64,000 nt of DNA from Mycoplasmoides pirum ATCC 25960 (GCF_000685905.1 NZ_JMKZ01000002.1:124001-188000), one strand, 5' to 3'; counted from the stretch's first letter, positions 1-13,756 are shown. Made by a program: numbers and translations. Notes: generated by a model not told the origin, from the sequence alone.

Positions 1-537
1 TTCTGGAAAATCAATATTATTAACTAAACATAGTTTTTCTAAAGTTTTAACATTTTTTTCTACTATCGAATTATATATTTGACCACCTTTTCCAGGAACA
101 ACAGACATTAAAGTTATATAGTCTACCATTTTTATTAAATCTAAATATTTTGAAAAATCAGTATCAAATTTAAAAGCAATACCAGCTCTCTTATTGTGAT
201 TTTTAATAAATTTAATATATTCTAATCCATCATTAATATTTTTTAATGCTTCCACATGAAAGCAAATTCCTAAAAATGGATATTCTATAAATTCTACTAA
301 TTTTGAAGAAATATTAGAAACCATAAAATGAACATTTACTTTGAATCCCAATGCATGTAAGCTGTCTAAATGAGAAGTGTCAAATCCTCTTGTATTTGTA
401 AATTCATCCATTACATCATAATGGATATTTGTTAAACCAATATGTTTAAGTGTTTTTAAATAATTTAAATCAAACTTATCAATTAATGGTAAGATAGAAA
501 AAGATAAAACCTTTTGGTTATTAAATTTATAATGCAT
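1..537 (-). CDS. rpe: Ribulose-phosphate 3-epimerase, C-terminus off the window
   Basis: Interconverts ribulose-5-phosphate and xylulose-5-phosphate in the cytosolic pentose-phosphate pathway. The first 179 residues are visible and the reading frame is still open at the window edge. The TIM-barrel landmarks are present: HYDVMD at residues 39-44 and VHFMV at 69-73 supply three of the four metal ligands (His39, Asp41, His70), and VVPGKGGQ at 146-153 corresponds to the phosphate-side loop. The fourth ligand lies off the window. ATG at 535-537 follows the pgi stop by 4 bases, so it is probably co-transcribed with pgi. One substitution relative to the family is DVMDE instead of DVMDG. Confidence 0.9.
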   Translation of the reverse strand, partial: MHYKFNNQKVLSFSILPLIDKFDLNYLKTLKHIGLTNIHYDVMDEFTNTRGFDTSHLDSLHALGFKVNVHFMVSNISSKLVEFIEYPFLGICFHVEALKNINDGLEYIKFIKNHNKRAGIAFKFDTDFSKYLDLIKMVDYITLMSVVPGKGGQIYNSIVEKNVKTLEKLCLVNNIDFPE

Positions 538-541
538 AAAA

Positions 542-1825
542 TTATTTTTTACCTAACATCTTAAACATTAAATTTTTATATGCTTGAACTCCTGGTTGAT
601 TAAAAGGATTATGTCCTAGCAATAAACCAGACATTGTAGTTGCTAAAGATAATCAAAAATAAACATATCCAAATGTATATTCAGACATATCATCTAAAAT
701 AATTTCTAAAATATTTATCCCAACATTAGAATGCGCTTTTTTAACAGCTTCACAAACTAAATAATTAATTTCATGTAATGATTTATTTGATAAATAATCA
801 AGTTGATCATCATTTTCAAATGAAGATTTTTGAATATTAATATTCTGAAATGGTTTATTAATTTTAATAACTGTCTCAAAAAATATTTGTTTGCCTTCTT
901 GAAGTAATTGTCCCATAGAATGTAAATCTGTTGTGCAAATAGAATATGTTGGATATAAAGAATCTTTATTTTTTCCTTCCGTTTCTCCAAATAATTGTCT
1001 ATGTTGAATGCACAAATATTCTAAATTTTCTTCATAAACCATAACATTCTCTACATCATAATGGCATATTTTATAAAGGTAATGTCTATATGCTGCATAT
1101 AAATAAGCGCTATTTTTATTTAAATCATCTGATTTTAAATCATTTTTTGCTTGTTTTGCACCACGTATTATTTCATCAATATCAATATTTACTAAAGCTG
1201 CCGGAAATAATCCAACAGGAGTTATAGTAGAAAATCTACCACCTATATTAGGATAAATTGCTAACATTTTATAATTGTGTTTTTTGCACAATTTATTTAA
1301 AGCACCATGATTGGGATCAGTGATTGCAACAATTCTTTCATTATGCTTATTTTTATATTTTTTCTTTAATTCTTCTCTTAAAATTCTAAAATTTATTGAA
1401 GTTTCTAGAGTTCCGCCAGATTTACTAATAACAATAATAGCTCAATTTTTATTTTTCAAATTTTTTATATAAGTTAAATTATTAGTAGATAAAGAATCAA
1501 AAAAAGTGAAATTAATATTTTTAGTTCTTCTTGAATTGCACACAAATTGAAGAATAGCTTTGATGCCAGTATAAGAACCACCTATTCCAGCAATAACAAC
1601 TTCATTAATTTTTAACTTTTTTCATTGATTTGCCAAATTTTTAATATTTTTTAATAAACTCAAACAACTATCATTCGGATAATCATATCAACCCAACATT
1701 TCATTACCTAAGCATGTTTTATCAACAATACTTTTATGAATTTTAGAAATCTTTAATTTGTATTGGTTTTGAATTTCTTTATTAGAAATAGTTTTGACTA
1801 ATTTAGGATTAAATTTTAATGTCAT
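542..1825 (-). CDS. pgi: Glucose-6-phosphate isomerase
   Basis: Converts glucose-6-phosphate to fructose-6-phosphate in glycolysis; cytosolic. The 427-residue length matches the short mycoplasma/Gram-positive form. Visible motifs are GIGGSYTG at 80-87 (family GIGGSxLG), SKSGGTLET at 134-142 for sugar-phosphate binding, [12 protein letters not shown] at 195-206, and the C-terminal [12 protein letters not shown] signature. Several Trp codons are TGA, so a standard-code reading breaks it. It starts with ATG at 1823-1825 and is followed closely by rpe; 59 bases separate it from rsgA upstream. Confidence 0.96.
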
Positions 1826-1884
1826 TTATATATCCTTCAAGGGTATTAAAAATAATTAATTGCGTATACTTAACATTTATTATA

Positions 1885-2745
1885 TTAATTCAAAAAATTA
1901 TTTTTTTTTAATTGTTTTTGCAAATGAACATAAATATCATATTGTCATTTTGGAATTAACGAATTATTTACTGCATTTTTTATCGCGCAATTTAATTCAT
2001 TAATGTGTAAGCAATCTTGAAATTTACATTTCAATTTTAAAATTTTAAATAAATTAGAAGCAATACTTAATTGTCTTTCATCTAAATTGTTTGAAAATTT
2101 TGAATATCCTGGAGTATCAACTAAAAAACCTCCATTGAAGGGTAACAATTCTGTTTGAGTTGTGGTGTTTTTTCCTCTTTTCAATTTTTTAGAAATTTCA
2201 TTTGTTAATCTTAAAAAATTAGGGTTTATATCGTTGATTAATGTTGATTTTCCTACACCACTTTGGCCAACAAAAGAAGTAATTTTATTTGACAATTTTA
2301 AAAGAAAATTATTAAAATCGTTTTCATTATTTTTTACAAAAATTAAATAATCTTGTTTTTTTAAATCATCTAAATAATGCTGATCACTTGAATTTAAATT
2401 AACTATATCTGTTTTTGTAATAACAACAATTGGTTTTATATTTAAATGATATTCATAAAAAAATAATGTTTTAAGTAATTGATTTCAATTAATATTTGGC
2501 ATAACATAAGATTGAACAATAACTATATTATCAATATTAGCAACTTTTGGTTTGTCCAAACAATTTTTTCTTTTAAAAAATGTATTTATTTGATATTCAT
2601 TATTTTTAAGGATTAATTCAACTTTATCACCTGGACGTAAAATTAAATTTTTTTTTCATTTTCCTGGTGCAAATACCTCATATTTTTCATTTTTATATCA
2701 AACAACAATTTGATTTGCATTTATTTTTAAAATTATTGCTTTCAT
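1885..2745 (-). CDS. rsgA: Ribosome small subunit-dependent GTPase RsgA
   Basis: A circularly permuted GTPase that assists late 30S maturation. The permuted motif order is visible: G4 (TKTD, 110-113) precedes the P-loop GQSGVGKST (160-168) and then DTPG near 207. An N-terminal OB fold comes first, and a zinc knuckle CxxxxCxHxxxxxC sits near residues 238-251. The 286-residue length is normal. It starts 2 bases after the kinase stop codon, continuing the conserved phosphatase-kinase-rsgA order known from Bacillus (prpC-prkC-cpgA). Confidence 0.94.
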
Positions 2746-2747
2746 AA

Positions 2748-3929
2748 TTATTTAAATAAAAGAATTGCAGAAATAATAATTGCAATTAAAAAAATAATTA
2801 CAACAGAAGATATTAATATAAAAGATGTTCTACTATATCTAAATGATTCTTTACTTTTACTAAATTGAGGATTAAAACTATCTTCGCGTTCCAATATTCT
2901 TGATGTTACTGGTTTTAATAAAGGCTCATTAATTCTATTTGAATCATTATATGAATTTACATCATTTAATAATTCATCACAATTTAAGTACCTTAAATGC
3001 AAATCTTCACGTTTTGACGCAATACATTTAAAAACTATATTTTCAATACTATTAGGAATATCATATCTAATACCTTGCATAACGGGGATATCATATGATC
3101 TTGCTTTTTTAATTGTCGCTTTATCATCTTTTAAATTTTTAACAAATGGTTTTTCGCCAGTTAACATTTCAAATAAAATTACACCTAATGAATAAAAATC
3201 TAGTTGTGGTGTTGGAGGTTTTCTAACTTTTTTTCCTGTTTTTGAATTTATCTCAAAATCTAAATTGTCTGGAGACATATATTCTACAGTACCAAATAAT
3301 GATTGTTCATCAGTAATAGCTTTAAAATCTAAATCTTGCACAATAACAGATGAAGAAATTCCAAAATCTAATATTTTAATTTCTCTTAAATCTTTGGATA
3401 ACAAAATATTTTCAGGCTTTAAATCGCGGTGAATAATCATATGTGAATATGTATGTAATCTTCTAGTGCCTAAAACAATTTTTTTAAAATAATACATAGC
3501 TTCATCAACACTTAAATAACCCTTGCTATTTAATAATTGACGTAAGGATGGACCATTTATATTTTCCATAATGATGACAGCTACATCATTTAAAATAATA
3601 GTTTCATTATTTCTAGTTACTTCCATATGCTGTTGAATTACATCATATGTTTGAACTAAATTAGTATGTTGTACTCTACTTGCTGTTACTAATTCTTCCA
3701 AAAACTTAGTTCAATTGTGTTCTTTCATAGTTGGAATACGTTGTACAACTTTAACCACAACTTTTGCCAATTCAAAATCAGTTGATAGATTTGTATCTAA
3801 AGAAATGTTAATTCCAGAATAAATATAAGAATCCATTCCCCCTTTTGATAAAGGTTTAATAATCTTATATTTACCAAGAATTAAATCTCCAGGTAATAAT
3901 AAATCGACTTTATTCGATTTATTTTGCAT
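2748..3929 (-). CDS. prkC: Membrane-anchored Ser/Thr protein kinase (PrkC-like), no PASTA domains
   Basis: A Hanks-type Ser/Thr kinase of 393 residues. The glycine loop is degenerate (LSKGGMDSY, about 28-36). The catalytic HRDLKPEN is at 167-174 and DFG at 188-190, followed by an activation loop and FGTVEYMSPD. A single hydrophobic membrane segment (ILISSVVIIFLIAIIISAIL) sits at the extreme C-terminus with almost nothing beyond it, so there is no extracellular PASTA sensor, unlike Bacillus PrkC. The start overlaps the upstream phosphatase by 11 bases, so the pair is translationally coupled and probably antagonistic on the same substrates. Confidence 0.92.
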
Positions 3930-4704
3930 GCAAAACCTCTGTTAAATTAACAAGTGCAACTGTTACATTATCATTACTCATATTACTCATTGCTAAATTA
4001 ATTAAATATTTAGAAGCCTGAGTCATATCATTTGAATTTTTATCTATTTGATCAAAAAAATCTTCAGACTTTACAAAATTATAAAAACCATCTGATGATA
4101 ACAATAAATATTTTTCATCTGGTTTGGGTTCATGAATAGATACTCCAAAAGTTTGTTCATTTTCAATATCTTTAGAAATAATATTTGTTAATGCCAACAA
4201 TTCGCTAGCATGTTTTTTAAATGTTTCTTCGGTTGCTTTCGCCATTTTTAACATATTATAAAGATTATGATCTAAGGTAATTTGCCATGTTTCTTTTTTT
4301 GTATTTACAAGATAAGCTCTAGAATCACCAACTCAAAAAGTGTATATTTTTTTATTTGCAATTAATGTTAAAACAATGGTTGTAGCCATTTGATTTAAAT
4401 CAGATTCTTCATTATTTTCTTCAATATAATTTTTAATTAAATTACGGGATTTATAGCAAGCCTGTGAAAATCAATCCTCTACAAATTTTTTAGATCTTCC
4501 ATCAAAATTTGTATTTAAAAATTCTTCTTTAAAAAGATTACAAACAATATTTGAAGCTATTGCTCCACCTTTATAGCCACCTAATCCGTCACACACTATT
4601 GCAACTAAATTATTATAAGAGTTTGTTCCAACAAAAACTGCATCTTGATTTTCTTTACGAACAATGCCAACATCAGATGCTGAACCAAAAAAATTATCTT
4701 GCAT
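3919..4704 (-). CDS. prpC: PP2C-family protein phosphatase
   Basis: A Mn/Mg-dependent PPM phosphatase of 261 residues expected to dephosphorylate targets of the adjacent kinase. Motifs visible: DVGIVRKENQDA near the N-terminus (family G.vR..NQD), VCDGLGGYKGG with the metal Asp39-Gly40, WVGDSRAY, LLSSDGFYNF and NDNVTVALV at the C-terminus. It starts with ATG at 4702-4704 after a 101-base gap from gmk. The ORF runs straight into the kinase gene with an 11-base overlap. Confidence 0.93.
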
Positions 4705-4805
4705 GCAGTTACAAACTCCTTAATTAAATAAAATATTTTTGTATATAAATGTGAAATATTAATTGTTAAAATTTAAATTTTATATATTATAAATATTTAT
4801 TGTCA

Positions 4806-5384
4806 TTATTTTATATTGATTTCTTTTGCAAGAATATTATAAATTTCTTTAACTGTTTCTTCTAAAATATCATTAACAATTACATATTTATAAATTTTTT
4901 TGGAAATACATAATTCCTTTTTAGCTTGGTCTATTCTTTGATCAATAAGTTCAATTGTTTCAGAACCACGATTTTTTAAACGATTATATAATTCTTTAAA
5001 CGAAGGCGGAGTTATAAAAATACTTATTGATTCAGGTATTTTTTTAAGAACTTGAATAACACCTTGATACTCAATTTCAAGCAATAAATTATTGCCAGAA
5101 TTTAAAATGCTCTCAACTTGACTCATTGGAGTTCCATAATAATTATTTACATATTTTGCATATTCTAATAATTCATTATTTTTTATCATTTTTTCAAACT
5201 CATCATGAGATTTAAAAAAATAATGTTTACCATCGATTTCACCAATTCGTTTGTTCCGTGTTGTTGCAGAAATACTATAAACTAATTTTAATTCAGGATA
5301 TTTCATCAATTTTTCAATAATTGTTCCTTTGCCAACACCGCTTGGACCTGAAATTAAAATAATAAAACCTTTCATAATTTGCAT
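4806..5384 (-). CDS. gmk: Guanylate kinase
   Basis: Phosphorylates GMP/dGMP to the diphosphate using ATP. The P-loop GPSGVGKGT is at residues 13-21, followed by SATTRNKRIGEIDGKHYFF and LLEIEYQGV, all typical of gmk; length 192. Two starts are possible: ATG at 5382-5384 or ATG at 5373-5375 (MKGF...); neither has a convincing Shine-Dalgarno. It is transcribed divergently from def across a 56-base gap containing a palindromic -10-like site. Confidence 0.95.
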   Translation of the reverse strand: MQIMKGFIILISGPSGVGKGTIIEKLMKYPELKLVYSISATTRNKRIGEIDGKHYFFKSHDEFEKMIKNNELLEYAKYVNNYYGTPMSQVESILNSGNNLLLEIEYQGVIQVLKKIPESISIFITPPSFKELYNRLKNRGSETIELIDQRIDQAKKELCISKKIYKYVIVNDILEETVKEIYNILAKEINIK

Positions 5385-5420
5385 ATTTGATAAAATTAAA
5401 ATAATATTTTTAGAGTTTGA

Positions 5421-5432
5421 ATATAATTATAT
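5421..5432. promoter_or_regulatory. Shared palindromic -10 element between gmk and def
   Basis: ATATAATTATAT is a perfect 12-bp palindrome. It reads TATAAT on plus (5422-5427, toward def) and on minus (5426-5431, toward gmk). The predicted def transcript would have a leader of only about 6 bases, so def could be nearly leaderless. No clear -35 is seen, which is usual in mycoplasmas. Confidence 0.45.
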
Positions 5433-5440
5433 CAATTAAG

Positions 5441-6013
5441 ATGAAAGATAAATTTATGGATTATAAACCAACACAAGAATGATTAACTATTGATAAAGAT
5501 AATTCAATGAGAATTAAATGTGAAAAAATTAATTTTCCACTAAATAAAATTGATATAGATAATATTAATAAAATGATTGCTTATGTTGACGAAAGTTATA
5601 AAGGCAATGCAAAAAAATTTAACATTCGTCCAGGAATTGGAATTGCTGCAAATCAAATTGGTTACAAAAAAAGAATGTTTTACATTCATTTAAATGATGA
5701 AAATCATATTGAACATAAATATTTTTTAATTAATCCCGAAATTGTAAGTTTATCAGCTGCTAAAGCATATTTATCACATGGAGAAGGATGTTTAAGCGTA
5801 CCTAAAGATAAAAAAGGTTTTGTCATTCGCAATTCGAAAATAAAAATTAAAGGTTTTGATTATTTTCAACAAAAAGAAATAATTATTGAAGCAAAAGGTC
5901 TTTTAAGCATGTGTTTACAACATGAATATGATCATTTAGAAGGTAAACTTTATTATGATCGGATAAATCCTATAAATCCTGAATACGCAAACAATGAATG
6001 AGAAAAAATTTAA
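5441..6013 (+). CDS. def: Peptide deformylase
   Basis: Removes N-formyl groups from nascent proteins. All three active-site motifs are present: GIGIAANQ (65-72), EGCLSVP (115-121) and HEYDH (161-165). The first ATG (5441) gives 190 residues; internal ATGs (5456, 5507) are less likely because the N-terminal helix would be lost. There are two TGA Trp codons, one near each end. It ends 4 bases before the convergent ATPase gene. Confidence 0.95.
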
Positions 6014-6017
6014 AAAA

Positions 6018-8849
<2,832 letters not shown>

Positions 8850-8948
8850 ATATTTCCTAAATAATCATAACCATTTAATTTCGTAAAAGGAAAATGATAA
8901 GAAATTTTAAAACATTTTTACTAAAATATCAAATAAATAAAAATAAAA

Positions 8949-8977
8949 GGCAGAATCAATAACAAATAGATTCTGCC
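8949..8977 (-). terminator. Rho-independent terminator of the opp/sigma-like transcript
   Basis: GGCAGAATC (8949-8957) and GATTCTGCC (8969-8977) form a perfect 9-bp stem. On minus it is followed by a T-rich tail (TTTTATTTTTATTT). The 11-base loop on minus is TATTTGTTATT, in which TA/TA can pair around TTTGT. Confidence 0.75.
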
Positions 8978-8983
8978 CAAAAC

Positions 8984-9010
8984 AATACTTTCTAACAAAT
9001 AGAAAGTATT
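8984..9010 (-). other. Second stem-loop with the same apical sequence
   Basis: AATACTTTCTA (8984-8994) pairs with TAGAAAGTATT (9000-9010), an 11-bp perfect stem closed by a 5-base loop. On minus the apex is TA-TTTGT-TA, the same as can form in the adjacent terminator hairpin. No T-tract follows, so it is not itself a good terminator. Confidence 0.6.
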
Positions 9011-9313
9011 TTAAATAATTTAATTAGTAATATAATTTACACAACCATTAAATTGAGAAAAATAATAATCTTGATAAACTAAAATATTAACTGTTTATTA
9101 CTTTGTTTTAACTCTGTTTTTAGATATTAGAACAATTAATAATAAACTTATTTTAATCTATTTTGATTAATAAATTTGTATCCATTTACTTTAAAACAAA
9201 CAAAATAAACTAAAAACCAATTTATTTTATTTAAGCAAATGCACCAATTTAACCAAAATAAATTAACTACTAACTAGTGAAACAAATCACAATAATATAA
9301 TAAATTAAAAAAA

Positions 9314-9856
9314 TTAATTATTTATTCCTTTTGCAAAATTTTTAGATTTATTTCATAAATATCTTAATTGATAAGGCTTTAATTTTTTTTCAATAGCTAT
9401 TTCTTCAATTTTATTTTTACATTTTAAAATCTCAAATATTGCTTCAGCTTCATTTGAATTAAGATTTTTGCAAAATTCTTTAAATGAATCAATATATTGA
9501 ATATATTTAACATATTTATCAGGTGAATTATTACTAGAAATAGTATGAACTTTTTCATTAAAAGAAATTTGATTTTCACATGGTAATGAATATTTTTTAA
9601 TACAGTATTTGAATTCATTAATTACAGATATGAACAAATAACATTTAAAATTAATAATATCTTTTCTCGCTAAAGCTCTTTTTCATATTTTTATTAAAAA
9701 TAAATATGCAATTGTATTTAAATCTTCTTTTTCAAATAAAACAGGTCTATATCGATATTTATAACTTGAATTTTTTAATATAGAACAAACATACTTATAA
9801 TATTGTTTTAACAATTCTGATTTATTTTTAGGCACTTTATAAACTTGATTTTTCAT
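9314..9856 (-). CDS. Putative divergent sigma-70-like (ECF-type) factor
   Basis: A 180-residue protein with sigma-like layout. Residues about 13-90 resemble region 2 (LLKQYYKYVCSIL..., FEKEDLNTIAYLFLIKIW, then NFKCYLFISVINEFKYCIKK). Residues about 132-177 resemble a region-4 helix-turn-helix (LNSNEAEAIFEILKCKNKIEEIAIEKKLKPYQLRYLWNK, split here: LNSNEAEAIFEIL and KIEEIAIEKKLKPYQLRYL). M. genitalium has a known small alternative sigma, MG428, of comparable type; homology is inferred. ATG 9856 is chosen because GGGGGA lies 7 bases upstream; an in-frame ATG at 9994 would overlap oppF. Last gene of the opp cluster. Confidence 0.6.
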
Positions 9857-9923
9857 ATTATTTCCCCCGAAAAAAGTATCACATTTTTTTGAGAAAAATT
9901 TGTCCTTTAAAAGTTTATAAAAA

Positions 9924-12464
9924 TTAATCAATGCTTCAATTTTGTTTTGTTCATTCTTCCACTTGACTTGAAGTTCCAAAAACGAAATGATCATTAGAAT
10001 TATTAATTTGAATAAATTTAGGTTGATTTGTTAAACTTCAATCTTTTTCATAATTTAATTTTTCATCAAATGATGATAAATTGACATGCACCCTAGATAA
10101 TTTAGGTGTGGCTCTGATTAGTGATTTAGTATATGGATGAATTGGATTGCTAAAAATAGAATCTACATTACCTTGTTCTAGAATTCTCCCTTGATGCATG
10201 ATAATCGCACGATTACATACATAATTAACCATTGAAAGATCATGGGCAATAAATAAAACAGTAATTTGATTTTTTTCAGCTAATTCTTTAAGAATATTAA
10301 TTATTTGTGCTTGAATTGAAACATCTAAAGCAGAAATAGGTTCATCAGCAATAATTAATTTAGGTTCAGTTATAAGAGCTCTTGCAATAACTATTCTTTG
10401 TCGTTGACCACCCGAAAATTCATGCGGATATCTATAAGCATGTTCGCGTTTCAAGCCCACACTTTCTAATGCTTTGTATACACTATCTCGTTTAATCAAG
10501 TGAACAAAAACAAAATATAAAAATCATGTAAATCATGGTTTTCATGTATAAAGTTGTTTATAGTATCATGTTTCTTTAGTTGCAGTTTTATATTCAAAAT
10601 GAATTGCATTCAAAGTTTTAATCCTTAATTTAAATTCACCAACAACATTAGAAACAAATTTTTTCTTTTCTTTATGAGCAATATGTTTTAAATGGTTAGT
10701 TGTGTATTTAAATAATTGTTTAAATTCTATAAATTCTTTCTTTAATTCCAAATTTAATTTTTTTAAATTTTTTAAATTTTCTTTGTTTTTATCAACAAAT
10801 TTAATTCAATAATTGTTTAAGAAAAAATCTATTTTTGATTTTCTTTCTTTTTCAGCATTTTTTAAATCATTTTTTGCTAATGTTACATTATCAAAATAAA
10901 CATCTCGTTTATGTTTTTGCAAATCAAAATGATGTTTTTTTATTTCCTTTTTATATTCAGCATTCATTTCAATTAAAATATTTTTTTTATTTTTTATTTG
11001 TGTATTAAAAACTTTAAATGTTTCAGAACTAATATTTTTGCTCGAATTAACAATAGAATTTAATTCTTTAATTATTTTTTCAAATTTATTAAAATAATCA
11101 TGCGAAGATAACAAAGTATATATTTCTTCATTTTTTAAATTGTTATCAAAAATTTTATCAATATTAAAAATATATTCTTGATAAGATAAACTTTGATTAT
11201 TTTTAAAAGTTAAATAATTAAATCTTGCAAAATTTAAAACTGCCTTTAAATTTTTAATAATTAATAATTTTTCTTGAACATTTAGTGTATTGTCAAATGA
11301 TTGGTTTTTACCAATGTAATAATCTATCAATGGACTATATAAATTTGTTAAATATTCATTAACATTATTAATAGTAGTTGTAATATAATTTTCATCTAAA
11401 TAAATATTATTTTTTAATAATTTAACAAAACTTAAAGTATGTTTTGACAAAACTAAATTAAGTTGAAAATAAATTTCATCTACAAAATTTTTTGATGATC
11501 TTACATTTTGCTTCAAGAATTTAATTTTACTTAAAACTGTTGATTCTCAACTTTTAATATAACCATAATTTTTATGTTTATATGTTTCATCCATTTGAAT
11601 TTTTAAATTTTTGATTTCTGATTTAATTTGTTTAATTTCATTTAATTTGTTTAAACCATCTAGAGAATATTTAAGTTCTTTTTTTCTCAAATTTAAATTC
11701 TTTTTAGAATTGTCTAAATCTAAATCTACTTTTTCAAATTTTTTTTCATCGTAATTTATAAAATTATTTTGAATAATTTGTTTATAACTATCAACATAAT
11801 CATAAATTGAACTTACTAAATTTTGCACTTCATTTACTAAATCATCATAATGTGATAACAAAAGATTGTGTTGGTCATTATAAGATTTATATTTATTTTC
11901 ATCAATTGTTTTTTTTAGCTTCATGTTAAAGCTAGAAATAATATTTGTGAATTTTTTTAAATAATTTTGTTTAAATTCATAACTTAATTCTGCTTGTTTA
12001 ACAATGAAATTGTAATGAAAATATTGAGAAACTTTATTTATTTTTAAAAAATAATCATATGTATTTTTGTAAATAATTTTGCTAATAATTAAAGGTTCAG
12101 AAATAATTTGCAAGATATTTTTAGTTGGATTTAAAGAAGCCATTGGATCTTGAAAAATCATTTGAACGTTTTTTCTTAATCATTTATTAGTTCTTCTGCT
12201 TAAACGTTTATTAGATAATAAATGATTGTCAACTTCTATTCTTCCGCCAGTAGGTTGGTTTAATCTAATAATACATTTTCCAGTTGTTGATTTTCCACTT
12301 CCTGATTCGCCGATTATTCCAAAAAAATCACCTTTATTAACTTTAAAACTAATGTTATTTAAAGCTTGAAACAATGTTCCTCTAATTTTGAACAACATGT
12401 TAAGATTTTCAACTTCAAGAAATAATCTACTACTTTTGTTTGATAAATTATTTGAACTATTCAT
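9924..12464 (-). CDS. oppF: Oligopeptide ABC transporter ATPase OppF with large insertion
   Basis: One of the two ATP-hydrolysing subunits of the peptide importer; 846 residues against about 330 in most bacteria. Walker A GESGSGKST is near residues 53-61 and the Q-loop IFQDPMASLNPTKN near 101-115. A Lys/Asn-rich, probably coiled-coil insertion of roughly 540 residues follows, then the signature FSGGQRQR near 681, Walker B LIIADEP and the H-loop. A long OppF is known in M. pneumoniae, so this is lineage-typical rather than a frame error: one code-4 frame is open throughout. Starts 2 bases after oppD stops. Sequence after the conserved C-terminus runs on about 25 residues. Confidence 0.93.
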
Positions 12465-12466
12465 TG

Positions 12467-13756
12467 TTAATTACCTTGTTTATTATTTTCTAAAGAAATA
12501 TCGTCATTTGAATTATTTGTAAGATTATTAGTTGCATTATTTAATCTTTGAGTTTCTTCAGTTTTCTTTTTTTCTATATATAGTTTAAATGATGAACGAG
12601 ATTGTTCAATTTTCATTTGAACTTCTTCGGGAATATCAATTTTTGGTGAATCTGGATGTAATAATCATGTTGCAGCTTTATGAGTATTTGTAATATCGAA
12701 TAAAGGAGGTTCATACTCAAAATCTATTTTCATAGCGTAACGATTTCTAGAAGCAAATGCATCACCTTTTGGTGGAGATACTAAATTTGGTGGTGTTCCA
12801 GGAATTGCAATTAATTTTTCATTTTTAGCATTTTCATTAGGAATAGAAGAAATTAATGCTCAAGTATAAGGGTGTTGAGGGTTTAAAAAAATTTCTTCTG
12901 TTTTTCCTTGTTCAAGAATTTTACCAGCATACATCACATATATATAATCACAAAAATTAGCAACTAATGCTATATTATGAGATATAAAAATAATCGTAAT
13001 ATTAAATTCATCACGAAGTTTTTTAATCAAATCTAAAACTTTTGCTTGTATAGTTACGTCCAATGCAGTTGTTGGTTCATCAGCAATAATTAAATCTGGT
13101 CTAGTTGCTACTGCAATAGCTATAACAATTCTCTGACGCATTCCCCCAGAAAATTCATGTGGATAAGAATGCATTCTTGATTCAGAATCTTTAATTCCTA
13201 TAAAATTTAAAATTTCTATAACTTTTTTCTTAACATTTTCAGGTTTTTTTGCTTCTTTGTATGCTTTTTTATAAGAATTAAGTTTGTTAATATATTCAGG
13301 ATCTTTTTTAGATAGTAATTTTTTTTGTTGAATAAATTTGCGATGTTCAGAAACTAAAACAGCTTCTGCAACTTGACTACCTATTTTTTTTGTTGGATTT
13401 AAAGACATCAATGGATCTTGTGGAATATAAGATACATAACTACCTCTAATAAAAGTTCAAGAACGTTTTTTTAATTTAGTTAAATCAATATCGCACAAGT
13501 TTAACGAATCAGCTTCAATAGTTGCATTATCATTAAAACCAATTAAAGATTTTACACAAACTGATTTACCACTACCTGATTCACCTACAATTCCAACAAT
13601 TTGTCCACGACGAACAGTTAAACTTACGCCACGAACTGCTTGCAAAATGCCATCTTTTATCTTGAAGTTAACTTTTAAATTATCGATTTTTAAAATTTCA
13701 TCTTTTTGTAATTTTTTATTTGAATCAACAACAAATAAATTTTTATCAAAGTTCAT
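12467..13756 (-). CDS. oppD: Oligopeptide ABC transporter ATPase OppD
   Basis: Partner ATPase of OppF, 429 residues. Walker A GESGSGKS at 58-65, Q-loop PQDPLMSLNP near 112-121, signature FSGGMRQR near 202-209 and Walker B LIIADEP near 222. A short basic insertion between Q-loop and signature (about 136-178) is present. The C-terminal part includes the Opp/Dpp HPYTWAL and IPGTPPNL motifs, then a Gln/Asn-rich tail of about 80 residues. ATG 13756 lies 2 bases from the oppC stop; translation coupling is likely. Confidence 0.94.

Larger units (their letters stand above)
8850..9313. other. Non-coding, AT-rich intergenic region with tandem hairpins
   Basis: About 460 bases between the sigma-like gene (ends 9314) and the ATPase gene. 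No credible ORF is seen in either strand under code 4. The part nearest the ATPase (8949-9010) holds two strong hairpins; the remainder (9011-9313) is AT-rich with A/T-run repeats and no DnaA-box-like TTATCCACA. It could hold an ncRNA, but nothing in sequence proves this. Confidence 0.6.

Noticed and set aside
9011-9313. Origin of replication in the AT-rich gap
   Set aside because: No DnaA-box clusters and no dnaA/dnaN neighbours; AT-richness alone is not evidence here.
9683-9994. Start of the sigma-like gene at ATG 9994
   Set aside because: It would overlap oppF by about 70 bases and lacks a ribosome-binding site, whereas ATG 9856 has GGGGGA 7 bases upstream.
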